Positions 42,636-51,699 of a DNA stretch of 64,000 nt are shown one piece after another. The stretch's first letter is position 1. Every line of letters begins with the position of its first letter. The position numbers and the translations under genes are program-made. This DNA comes from Obelidium mucronatum. Taxonomy: Eukaryota > Chytridiomycota > Chytridiomycetes > Chytridiales > Chytriomycetaceae. The notes beneath the pieces were generated by a model. The model was not told the origin of the DNA, did no database searches, and worked only from the letters and a program-made list of their open reading frames with translations. Location: the NCBI GenBank assembly GCA_025765595.1, contig JAIVFH010000061.1:124001-188000 (forward strand). Direction: 5' to 3'.

Positions 42636-42803
42636 ATCTTCAGGCTGTCATAATAGTCGAAACAGTTTTTGTAGTTTAGCAGAGTCGGTGGACTCGCGCG
42701 TATGACACTTGGCAAGCGAGGCTTCTTCTTGCGGTTTTCATGGGGTTGGGATGCACCATCCCAGTTCTCCTACCACGCTGTGTTGCTCAGCCCCAATAAG
42801 AGG
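42187..42803 (-). pseudogene. Decayed protein-coding remnant with 42-nt G tract
   Basis: Minus-strand reading gives protein-like sequence broken by two in-frame stops and one homopolymer. It starts about FHLLLGLSNTAW, stop, ENWDGASQPHENRKKKPR, then PTLLNYKNCFDYYDSLKIG and a poly-Gly G tract. On a shifted frame it continues LVELRNRNRGRFENLERE, stop, LSSGAFGEFVG, and an acidic segment to stop at 42187. The layout (basic linker, then NYKNCFDYYDSLK) is loosely like the C-terminal part of DDE transposases, but I cannot confirm this. No start codon is evident. It lies just upstream (in its own direction) of the PAN-like cluster B. Confidence 0.45.
42590..42631. repeat. Homopolymer of 42 C (G on the minus strand)
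   Basis: An uninterrupted run of 42 C bases, by far the longest G/C homopolymer in the window. It is followed by TCCGATCT, eight bases that also end a common Illumina adapter, so an assembly artefact must be considered. If real, its length sets the frame of the surrounding minus-strand remnant. Confidence 0.9.
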
Positions 42804-43042
42804 TGAAATATCGAAAAAACAAAGGAGGAGGGGATATACCTTCTAATTATTTATCAATCTTTATTATCAGCATATACGTATGAGAAAAAAATCTTAATGT
42901 TGAATGCAAGCAAAAAAAAGAAAGAAACGCGAAAATGATAAATGAAAAGAACAAAAAAAACTTCCCCAAAAACGAACCCCCACCAAATAAAAAAAACGAA
43001 GAATATCCAATCATAGGTCTCACACACACACGTATCTACTCT

Positions 43043-44713
43043 CTATCGACAAACAGATTCCCTCAAAGTCCACCCCACCCCATCCCCACCACCACCCCCA
43101 CCCCCAACACCACCCCCACCACCACCCACCCAAAAATCACCCTCCAAATCCTTCTCCGCATACGGAATCTGCGACCACGTCAACGCCTTCTGACACCCCG
43201 GATCGACTCTCTCCGAACTCTGAATCGCATCATCATGAAACATCCAGAAATGCCCGTTATTACACGCACTCATGCATACATCGCAGGGCTGCGTCACGTG
43301 ATACCCAATCACATTCCCACACCCAAGGCACGCTACATCGCGTATCCTGCAGTGACAGTTTCTTGTCAAGTAGTCATCGGCAACTAATTGAACTCTCCTA
43401 ATATAGGGATTGTTTTGTAAATAAAAGCGATCAACATTTATACGTTTAATATGTATGTAATAAAGAAAATATAAAAATTGTATACCCTGACGGAACTGTA
43501 TCTGTGCTATACAACTCGACTCTCGTGTCTGCCAGTAAAATCGCCTTCATCCCGCGTTTGCAGAGTGGTTGGGTGCAGTATTTGCAGCTTAATTGACAGA
43601 CTGTTTTTGAACGGAAGGAGGGATGCATTTGTGGGTTTTGAGGGCCGTTGCTGCCGCTGGTGTTGCTGTTGCTGTTGCTGCGTCCGCTGTTACTACTATT
43701 GCCAGATGTAGGTGCATTCGAAAAGAGGCGTTGACTCATGTTTCGGGCTGCTGTTGTTGAAGTGGTTGCGGATGCGGCTCGTGAGGCTGTTGGGTTTTGA
43801 GGACGGGGTGGTGGTGCGACTTGTTGTTGGTGTTGGTGTTGTTGTTGGAGGTTGACGAATTCTTGAAAGGCTGACGTAGCGTTAGATGGAGTTGTAGTGT
43901 ATGGGTTGATTGAAACTGAAGGTTGATGGGTCATTGTTAAAGGTGTTCGAAGGAGTTGGTGAAGTTGAGCGTCTGATTGTTGTTGTTGTTGTTGATGTTG
44001 GTGGGAAGATGAGAAGGATTGTTGGAGAGGGTGTTGGAGTTGTTGGTTACTGCTGTTTATGAATTGAGAGAGTGCTTGTTCGTATTGAGAGAGTGTCATT
44101 GCTCGTGTTGATGATGGTCTATTATTTGGTTTGGTATGTGTTGGTATGGTTGGTATATATGGTATTGTAAGAAGGAAGGTGAATGGAATACAGAAGTATG
44201 AAAAGAAAAGACAAAAAAGAACAAACAAAGAACACACCGCCTTCGGCGGTAGGGACCGCCTTCGGCGGTATGAAAAGAAGAGAAAAAAAGATACACCGCC
44301 TTCGGCGGTACAGACCGCCTACGGCGGTAGAGAACACCGCCTTCGGCGCCTTCGGCGGAATGAAAAGAAGAGAAAAAAAGAATACACCGCCTTCGGCGGT
44401 ACGGACGGCGGTATAGATAAACTCACAAACGACCATTGACATGAATACCAGCAGCAGCATCTCTCAAAAAAAGAGAAGCACGAGAAATCAAAGCGCGTCT
44501 AGCAGTAAACTCAGTGAAAGAACCATGAGTATTATTATTATTATTATTAATTGAAGTTCTACGACTTGTAGCACTGGAATCAAATAGAGGAGAAAACTCT
44601 TGTTGTTGTTGTTGTTGTTGTTGTTGATTCCGAAGTGGTTGAGAAGAATCTTCAAGTTGTTGTTGCTGTTGTTGGGGTGACCGTTGAGAAGAGTTGGCGT
44701 TGAAGGGACTCAT
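43043..44713 (-). CDS. FAM72 family protein with long Gln/Asn-rich N-terminus
   Basis: Exon 1 (44713-44427) starts MSPFNANSSQRSPQQQQQ and is Gln/Asn-rich. Exon 2 (from 44118) continues Gln-rich and enters the FAM72 domain: 'CKYCTQPLCKRGMKAILLAD' and 'TRVELYSTDTVPSG'. Exon 3 completes it with 'CHCRIRDVACLGCGNVIGYH' and 'CNNGHFWMFHDDAI', then a Gly-rich tail. The Cys pairs and the GMKA, LLAD, LYSTD, CGN..GYHV and NNGHFWMFH blocks match human FAM72A closely. FAM72A antagonises nuclear uracil glycosylase UNG2 in B cells; the role in fungi is unknown. The vertebrate protein lacks the roughly 200-residue low-complexity N-terminus. Intron 1 (44119-44426) carries hairpin repeats. Confidence 0.9.
44238..44411 (-). 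repeat. CCGCC-GNA-GGCGG hairpin array in FAM72 intron 1
   Basis: About six copies read as CCGCC-TTC-GGCGG or CCGCC-TAC-GGCGG on the plus strand, so GAA/GTA loops on the minus (sense) strand. One is a fused double copy (ccgccttcggcgccttcggcgg) and a half copy lies at the end. Spacers are A/G-rich on plus, thus pyrimidine-rich in the transcript. Confidence 0.9.
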
Positions 44714-45081
44714 ATTCTGTGGGTATCATTGTTATGGGACGAAAGGAAAAAAAAAACAAGTGAATAGAGTAAGTTGTCTGACAATAACCAGTCGAAGCGT
44801 ACTTACCAGTACTGTTGCTGCTGTTTGCTGTTGTTGTTGTGGTGGTGGTGGTGGTGGTGATCCCGTACGACGGACGCGTTCACGTTGCAAAGAAAGGAAG
44901 AGATGATTCTAGGCAAGAAAAACAAGAAAAAAAAGAGACCACGTAGAGAGGCTTCTTTTCACTCTTCTCTTGTTGCAGCACAAAGGGACATGATCATTTT
45001 TCTGGAAATCCTTTTTGATGGATTTCCTTCCTTTGATGCGAGCGAATCCCTTGTTTATTTATTTATTACTTTTATTATATT
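44714..45081. other. Intergenic region upstream of FAM72
   Basis: Contains GTT/GTG microsatellite-like stretches (44805-44860) and A-rich runs. It may include FAM72 5' untranslated sequence. No separate gene supported. Confidence 0.4.
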
Positions 45082-45486
45082 TTACTTTCTCGCGCGCTTC
45101 ACGTCTTCCTGCAGTTCCCACACTTGCGTCTTGAGGGTCAGATGGTCGACCTGCATGGCATCCGTGATCTTCAGCAGGCCCGCGCGCACGTCGTCCAGCG
45201 CCGCCTGAGTCGCCTTCTCCCTTGCGAGCGCTGCGACGGCGGCCTCGAGGGCGCTGACAGTGGCGGCCTGCGCCTCGAGCCGCGCGACGGCATTCGCCAG
45301 CGCGTCGACGCCCGCGAGAACACCCGATGACGCCATGCGGTACTCAGAGACGAGGCTCGCGTACGCCGCAAACCCAACGAGCGACGCGCCAGCGACGAAT
45401 CCGAGGAGCGCTGAGCGCGGGGATGATGTCGATGTTGTTCTTGATGTCGTTGATGAGGCGAACCGGCGGATGTGCGTTGCCATCAT
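45082..45486 (-). CDS. Small mitochondrial-type membrane/coiled-coil protein
   Basis: Single exon of 134 residues with marked GC-rich codon use. The N-terminus MMATHIRRFASSTTSRTT is Arg/Ser/Thr-rich without acidic residues, like a mitochondrial presequence. One TM segment follows (ALLGFVAGASLVGFAAYASL, ending SEYR). The rest is a coiled coil with heptads (VDALANAVARLEAQAATV). The 'GF..G..L.G...Y..L..EYR' pattern is seen in small conserved inner-membrane proteins of fungi. The function is unknown. Its start faces the RGS gene start about 100 bp away (divergent promoter). Confidence 0.65.
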   Translation of the reverse strand: MMATHIRRFASSTTSRTTSTSSPRSALLGFVAGASLVGFAAYASLVSEYRMASSGVLAGVDALANAVARLEAQAATVSALEAAVAALAREKATQAALDDVRAGLLKITDAMQVDHLTLKTQVWELQEDVKRARK

Positions 45487-45583
45487 TGGGGTGATTGATC
45501 AAAACGAAAAATAAAATATATTTAAATACAGAGATTTTCGTTCTTTGTCCTCCCTCGGATTGAGATCATACTGTGTGTGCAAC

Positions 45584-45851
45584 ATGCCCAATCCACCAAT
45601 CCCGCCTATTCCTGCTGAGCCGCAGTCAGACTCACAGCTCCACCAGCAACAGCAATCTACTTCCGTCTCGCGGAAAAGCAGCATGTGGGTCACCCCGGAA
45701 GAACGCGCTCATCAGAGACTCTCCAAAAGAGCTGATATGCTCCTCAAAGTTTCCGAACGCGTCGTTTCTTTTATGAGATTGTCTGTTCTTGTCGGTTCTA
45801 CTCTTTTGGTTGTTACGGTGGAAAAGTCTAGTACAGTTCAGGGTATTGATT

Positions 45852-45888
<37 letters not shown>

Positions 45889-48800
45889 CATGCCGCCGTA
45901 GGCGGCGAAACATTCCGCCGAAGGCGGATTCCTACCGCCGAAGGCGGTCCATACCGCCGTAGGCGGTCATCTACCGCCGAAGGCGGTGTATTTCTTTTTT
46001 TCTTTCATTCCGCCGAAGGCGGATTCCTACCGCCGAAGGCGGTCCATACCGCCGTAGGCGGTGTATTTCTTTTTTTTTCTTTTTCATTCCGCCAAAGGCG
46101 GATGTCTACCGCCGTAGGCGGTCATCTACCGCCGAAGGCGGTGTATTTCTTTTTCACATCAATTCTTTTCATACCGCCGTAGGCGGTGTATTCCTTCTTC
46201 TCTTCATATTCATATTCCTTCTTCATACCTAACACTTTGTTTTACATTCATACAGATCTGGTTGATGTCATTACAGCAGAATACATGTTTACGAAAATAG
46301 CTGAAGACATACGAAACAGCAATACTCAACAACAACAACAACAACAACAACAGTCATCTCAACAACAACTACATCAACAGTCCGTTCAACAATCCATTCA
46401 ACAACAACAACAACAAGAAGATAAAGAACGCTTCTTGAGAGAGGTTGAACGTGCTCAACCTATTGTTATTACTCAAGTTTATAATCCTGGAATGCTTGCT
46501 CTTAATTTTGATGATGTTTTGAGTAATGTTCTCGAGTTTAATGATTTGATTACTATTGCTTACATGGATGAAAAGACTTTGGGTAGGTTTTGCCGCCGAA
46601 GGCGGCGAATCTTTTTTTTTTCTCCATGCCGCCGAAGGCGGCGAATTTTTTTTTCTTCTTCATGCCGCCGAAGGCGGCGAATCTTTTTTTCTTCATGCCG
46701 CCGAAGGCGGTGAATCTTTTTTTTTCTCCATGCCGCCGAAGGCGGCGAATCTTTTTTTTATCTCCATGCCGCCGAAGGCGGCGTATCTTTTTTTTTCTTC
46801 TTCATGCCGCCGAAGGCGGTGAATCTTTTTTTTTTCATGCCGCCGAAGGCGGCGAATCTTTTTTTTCTCCATGCCGCCTCTTCTTTCGAATCTTTCCATT
46901 TTTTCCCTTAATACTTGTTGTTAATCTTTACGACGCCTTTCCTTCTTTTTCGTATTCACATTGCGATACGATACATCATCACATTGCGATACACTACATC
47001 ATCTAGGAATCCTTCCAAACTCTCGAGAAAACAGCATCTATGAAAAAAGCAACACAAACAACACACCAAGCACTCCGCCACCACCCGTCCCTATCCGCCA
47101 AAGCACAATCAACACGTCCCCAACATTCAACGACTCCCTCCAATCACTCGTCTCAAACTCACTCTCCCTCACCCACCTCCTCCAATTCGCCCTCAGCGAA
47201 TACAGCGTCGAACACCTCCTCCTCCATTTAGACATTGAATCTCTCCAAACATGTACTGAAGACGCGGCCGTGATTGACTACTGCAGATACATTTACCTAA
47301 TGTACTTTGGCGCCACAGCACCCATCCCAATCATTATTTCGGGAGATTTGAGAAAAGAGATTGCGGGGAAAATCGGAAACATGGATGACTTGGATGTTAC
47401 GATTTATGACTCTATTCAGGAACAAGTTTTGGCGACTGTTCAAACTTTTTTGCATCCGAGATTTTTAAAGAGTCCTGGGTACCAAGCGTTGGATCAAGAA
47501 CGTCGAAACGGTATACTTTCGTTGTATTTTTTTTTTTTTTTTTTTATTTATTATTTTTTTTATTTATTTGGTTGATTTCGACTTAAAACAACAACAACAT
47601 CAAAAAAAAACAGACCCAAAAAAGTTTAGAGAAGCCCAAATCTCAAGCTTTTCCAAAACCTACCCCAACGACCTCAAAACCTTGAAAAAAGTAACCGAAA
47701 TCCTCCAGAACCCACACAACGCGGCGAACCTGCTCGCCTCATTGAACAACAACGTTCCCGTCCCCACTGAATCGATCCGCGAGTTTTTACTCACAAAGAC
47801 GGGGGCCCGGTATATCCCGGGACTCACTGCCACTGCCACCAGCGGATACTTTGATAACACTGTGCGGAAGAGGTGGGCTGTGAAACAGAGACGGATCCTC
47901 AAGGAGAAAAAGTTGAACAAGTTTTTCGGGCAGAGAGTTGGAGAGGATGAAATGAAGGGGCAGAGGATCGCGTTGGGTGCTGTGGCTCTTCGTGATGGTG
48001 TGATTGAGGTTCCTTCTTCTCCGTCTGGAGCGTCTGGAAGTGGCGGTGCGGCTGCAGGAGGTACTCTGGGTCGTGAATCAAAGATTGGGAAAAGCGGTGT
48101 TACTGAAATCAAGATTGAAGATATTTTGAAGGCGATTGAGGATTTGGAGGAAGATGTGGAAGGTGGTGCTGCAGGAGATGCTGCCACAAGACGAAAAAAG
48201 ATTGAGAAGCTGTAAGTGCAAATCTACTAACCTATTATTTGCTTTCCCCCCTTTTCTAACACATATACACATACACACGTACATATACATGCACATATTC
48301 TCTCTCAGACGAAACATTTTCGGTGATCAGATCCCAACCTTGGCACCCACCACACCAAACTACAAAAACTCATCCTCAAAGTCCTCCACCGAAAGCGTCA
48401 ACATCAACAACAACAACAACAACCAAGAAGAGGCCCCCATTGTCGTGGACACAATCAACGAACTCACTGCAGACGAACGCCGCCTCCTCAACCGCCGCAA
48501 CAAGAAACTCACTGAAATGCTCGGCCAAGCCGTCGACGCGAAACTCGTGGGCGTCAATGAAGTCAAAGGCGTATCCAACAACAGCGGGCCCGGCCGGAAA
48601 GTATCTACCGCCTGCCAGAATGGTCCAATGCTGGGCATGGTCGAGGCACCCACCCCAGAAGCATCAATGTGTCAAGCGGAACCAAAACACTCCCCGATCC
48701 GGTCTTCGCCATTGGATCCCAGCAATTACACCCCCACAGCAGAGTTGTTGACTGCAATGGAGCCGGACTTGGATGAAGTTTTGAGCACTTCGTCCATTGG

Positions 48801-49791
48801 CGCTGGTGGTGCTGGGGTTGATGACAGCTGTTCCTCGTCAAACGAGCTTTTGGCGGATGAAGCCCTTGTATCCAAAGAAGCACGCAAAAAACGTCTTGAC
48901 AAGCTGTCAAAAGTGTTTGGTCAACGTATGCAAAGCCACAATGTGATTGCGGAAGCCAATAAAATGATCAAGATCCAGTCGTTTGCCCAGAAAGTGGAAG
49001 TACGGAAAAAGAGCAGCAAGATTGAGGCCCGCATGGGACATAACTTGACGGCTGCTGAAAAGGCTTCTGTTGCAATGAAGGTCAAGAAGAATGTTGTTCA
49101 AGAAACGGATATTTTGAAGGAGTTGCAGGATGAAGAGGATCAAGTTGGACAGACTCCTGCGGCGGATGAGGCTGGGGAGCGGTTGTTCCAGTTTGTCACG
49201 AGTTTGGGGAGCACGATTCAAAACACGATTGAGGTGGATGACTTTTTGGACCTTGTTAGTGTGATTGCTGGAGAAATCACAGGAAAGGGACAGGTTGAAG
49301 TAGATGAAGATATGGACCCTGATTACATCAGGGCCGCCAAATCGAAACGGATTACAAAGCTGAAAAAGTTCTTCAAAATGTCTGGGGTGACAATCTACGA
49401 TTACATTGATACACAGATTATTCGGGTTCTGGAATTGCAGATTCGGATTCTTGTGTCGGATCAAACGGAGCTGGATGTTCTCAAGGAAGAGATTGTTACT
49501 TTGCGTGGGATTTTGAATGGACGAAGTCCAGATTTTCAAGGACAGATTAGTGGGTTGCGGCAGCCGTCTTTTTCGGCTGCATCTGCAAGGAATTCTGTCA
49601 ACAGCAGTGCTGCAGCATACGGGAGTGCCCGAACGAGTGATTCAAACTACCGAACCAGTACTTCTGTACCTCAGGAACGGTCTCGCCATGGATCATCATC
49701 GCAACTGAGTAGTCTTCAAGAGACTTCAGAAAAAGCTGCATCCCCTCTCATGGCTAAATTTGCGTCACTGACTGGTGGCGGGTCTAAATAG
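45584..49791 (+). CDS. RGS-domain protein with repeated KLxxxFGQ motifs
   Basis: Five exons: 45584-45842, 46256-46582, 47007-47510, 47614-48211 and 48309-49791. Exon 1 has a short hydrophobic stretch (FMRLSVLVGSTLLVVTV). Exon 2 is Gln-rich. Exon 3 codes an RGS domain ('QFALSEYSVEHLLLHLDIES', 'YIYLMYFGATAPIPIIISGD', 'VLATVQTFLHPRFLKSPGYQ'). RGS domains speed GTP hydrolysis by heterotrimeric G-alpha subunits. The rest is long, charged and unassigned, with five short repeats of a basic KL..FGQ type: KKLNKFFGQRV, KKIEKLRNIFGDQ, NKKLTEMLGQAV, RLDKLSKVFGQRM and RITKLKKFFKMSG. Introns 1 and 2 are unusually long (413 and 424 nt) and are filled with hairpin repeats. Confidence 0.8.
45892..46187 (+). 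repeat. CCGCC-GNA-GGCGG hairpin array, RGS gene intron 1
   Basis: Twelve copies: six or seven with GAA loops, five with GTA, one with AAA. They lie just after a long poly-T (45851-45888). Bases outside the 5-bp stem usually pair (A..T, T..A, G..C). Larger blocks of three to four hairpins recur, for example CCGCC-GAA..CCGCC-GTA followed by GTATTTCTTTTT. Confidence 0.95.
46592..46878 (+). repeat. CCGCC-GAA-GGCGG hairpin array, RGS gene intron 2
   Basis: Eight full copies and one half copy (GCCGCC, 46872), all with GAA loops. They form tandem units of about 33-38 nt with the pattern hairpin, CGAATC, T7-T10, CTCC or CTTC, ATG. The open reading frame across it (repeating MPPKAANLFFF) is a product of the repeat, not a gene. 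Confidence 0.95.
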
Positions 49792-49918
49792 ACGCTTTTC
49801 CTTCGTATACATTCCTTATCCATTTCTTCTTTTACCAATAGTCAACAAGTTTCACAATTCAATAACCTATGCATTAAAAATTTCGCTCGCTATAACGTCT
49901 TTGATTTTATTGTTTTGC

Positions 49919-50954
49919 TCACTTGTGGAACATTGCAGAGAATCTGTTTGGCTCAGCGGCCAGAGCAACAATTTCAGCTTCTTCAACAATGGGGAAAACA
50001 GTCAAGCAGCAACGGCATCTCTTTGCAGCAAGTGGGCATTCTTCAGCGCATTCGTCACAGGCCTTGGTGGTTGGAGCAGCATCCACCTTCTTTTTCAAGA
50101 ACATGTTGGAGTAGAACTGAACGAAAAAGAACATGACCAAGCTGATCAAAATAAAGTTGATGACGGCTTGGATAAAGTTTCCGTAGTTCCATCTGAAAAA
50201 AGAAAACTGTCAAGAGAGTAAACACAACACTGAGGATCAAGGACATACGTAGCCTAGAAAAATAAATGGAATATATGAGAAAAATACACTTGATTTAAAA
50301 TAAACATATATACATACCGCTCCATCACCAGTAGCAGCCTGTTACGAGACAAACGAGAACGGAGAAGAAAAATTTGTTGGCTTGCAGTCAGTATGACAAC
50401 ATACACACACAGCCCAGATAAAACAAGGAAAGGAACTCAACTGCAATCGTAGCATAGTTGTGAGCAGAACCAGTTCCACAGGTTGTAGAGTTTGAAGCAC
50501 AGTGCATGACAAGGAACAAGTTACCCAAGTTCTTTTGACCAATGAGTCCAATGATTGGAGTGATCAAGTCATTGACAAAGGAGTTCACAATGGCAGTGAA
50601 GGCAGCTCCCATCACGACACCGACAGCGAGATCCTTTTTGTTTTTTTATACCAAATGATCAGTTTTTGTCTCTCTGAAGCGCAACAAGAAGAGACTTACG
50701 ACAACTGAACCGCGACTGATGAATGCGGCAAACGCCTCACCAACACCCATTGTGGCTGTTCCAGCCCGCTTGAGCCCCTGGCCAACGTTCGCAACAGCAG
50801 AGTGAGTCATGCGCTTGATCTTGTTCGCTGCGGCTTTTTGGCTCTTGGCTGAGCGGATGCTGGCTGGAGCCTGGGCAGTTGTCTCGTGGGCCAATGGATC
50901 AGTTTCGGCTGGTGGCGGAAAGCTTGGCGGGAGGCGGTTGTTCAAGGCGTCCAT
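49919..50954 (-). CDS. MscL-family mechanosensitive channel 1 with zinc-ribbon-like tail
   Basis: Five coding exons. The N-terminus (MDALNNRLPPSFPPPAETD) is longer than in bacteria. The channel region starts 'GEAFAAFISRGSVVDLAVGV' and TM1 runs 'VMGAAFTAIVNSFVNDLITP', with the Gly/Ala-rich pore-lining face typical of MscL. The loop between TM1 and TM2 has cysteines (HCASNSTTCGTGS). TM2 is 'FIQAVINFILISLVMFFFV'. The tail has CDECAEEC and CRCC, with spacing CxxC-x3-C-x6-CxxC, and ends MFHK. MscL opens under membrane tension to relieve osmotic shock, which makes sense for wall-less zoospores. A 5-nt micro-exon (50249-50253) joins the loop to TM2. Confidence 0.88.
50249..50253 (-). other. Five-nucleotide micro-exon in the MscL-like gene 1
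   Basis: On the minus strand TTCTAG-GCTAC-GTATGT is followed by TTTTCAG-ATGGAACTAC. Joining GCG, GCTAC and ATGG gives A-A-T-W-N-Y-G-N, exactly the residues in the paralogue at 61.3 kb (GA-ATWNYGNF), where the same codons form one exon. Confidence 0.7.
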
Positions 50955-51699
50955 TCCGTTTTCGTTTGTTCTTTTTGGTGAGAAAAAAGTGAAAGAGTGG
51001 GGCTTGTGTGGGGGTGCTTCAGTTGACAATTTGCATCGAAAAAGGATAGGACAAGAAAAGGCGCGGAGTCATCCCTATTGGACCAAGCCTTCTATTCTAC
51101 GGCCATTAACATCGAAAGAAATTGTCCCGTCAAGAAGGGAGAGCCAAATTGTGTTTAAATTGTTATCCTTTTTAGCCACAAAAATTGTGTCTTCATCTCA
51201 AAATAAAAACGGGACCTTTTGTGTCTGATTGTCCACCCCAATATCCGTATCTAATATACATTGCAAAAAAGCATCTATATGCATAGGTGTAATAACAAGT
51301 CAACTTTGCCGTTCACACTATTTTGCCTGACTGACTCTACGATCTCGACGATCTAACCAACGTGCGCCCCGGTTTTATAGAAACGCCACGACCACCAACC
51401 CCGAGGAAGCGATGCAACGATTTCGCTCTCACCAATACCAGCATTCTAGAGAAGAAAAATGCAACTTTAATTTGATATTTGGAATACCGACGCGACAAGT
51501 GCTGAGGTTTTCATTTAATTGGTGGCAGAGTATGCGGAGACGCGTTGGACATGCAGCAAAAAGTAGGCAAATGTGTGTAAATGTTGCTGGGATGCACAAT
51601 GACTACTTTTACATTCTGAGCCTGTTCAATTGCGAAATAAGATATCACTTTATTTCTTGTTGATTAGCATCAGACAGGCATAATGAACTTGATTTCGGG
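50955..51699. other. Intergenic region
   Basis: MscL-1 upstream region and RhoGAP 3' flank. A few short open frames show no domain or splice support. No gene seen. Confidence 0.45.

Noticed and set aside
44238..46878. CRISPR-like array of short palindromic repeats
   Set aside because: Spacers are variable-length poly-T or poly-A/G tracts, repeats lie in eukaryotic introns, and no cas-like gene is present.
46590..47006. Open frame with repeating MPPKAANLFFF, apparently a repeat protein
   Set aside because: It is the translation of the intronic hairpin/T-tract array between two RGS exons with good splice sites; other frames give equally repetitive products.
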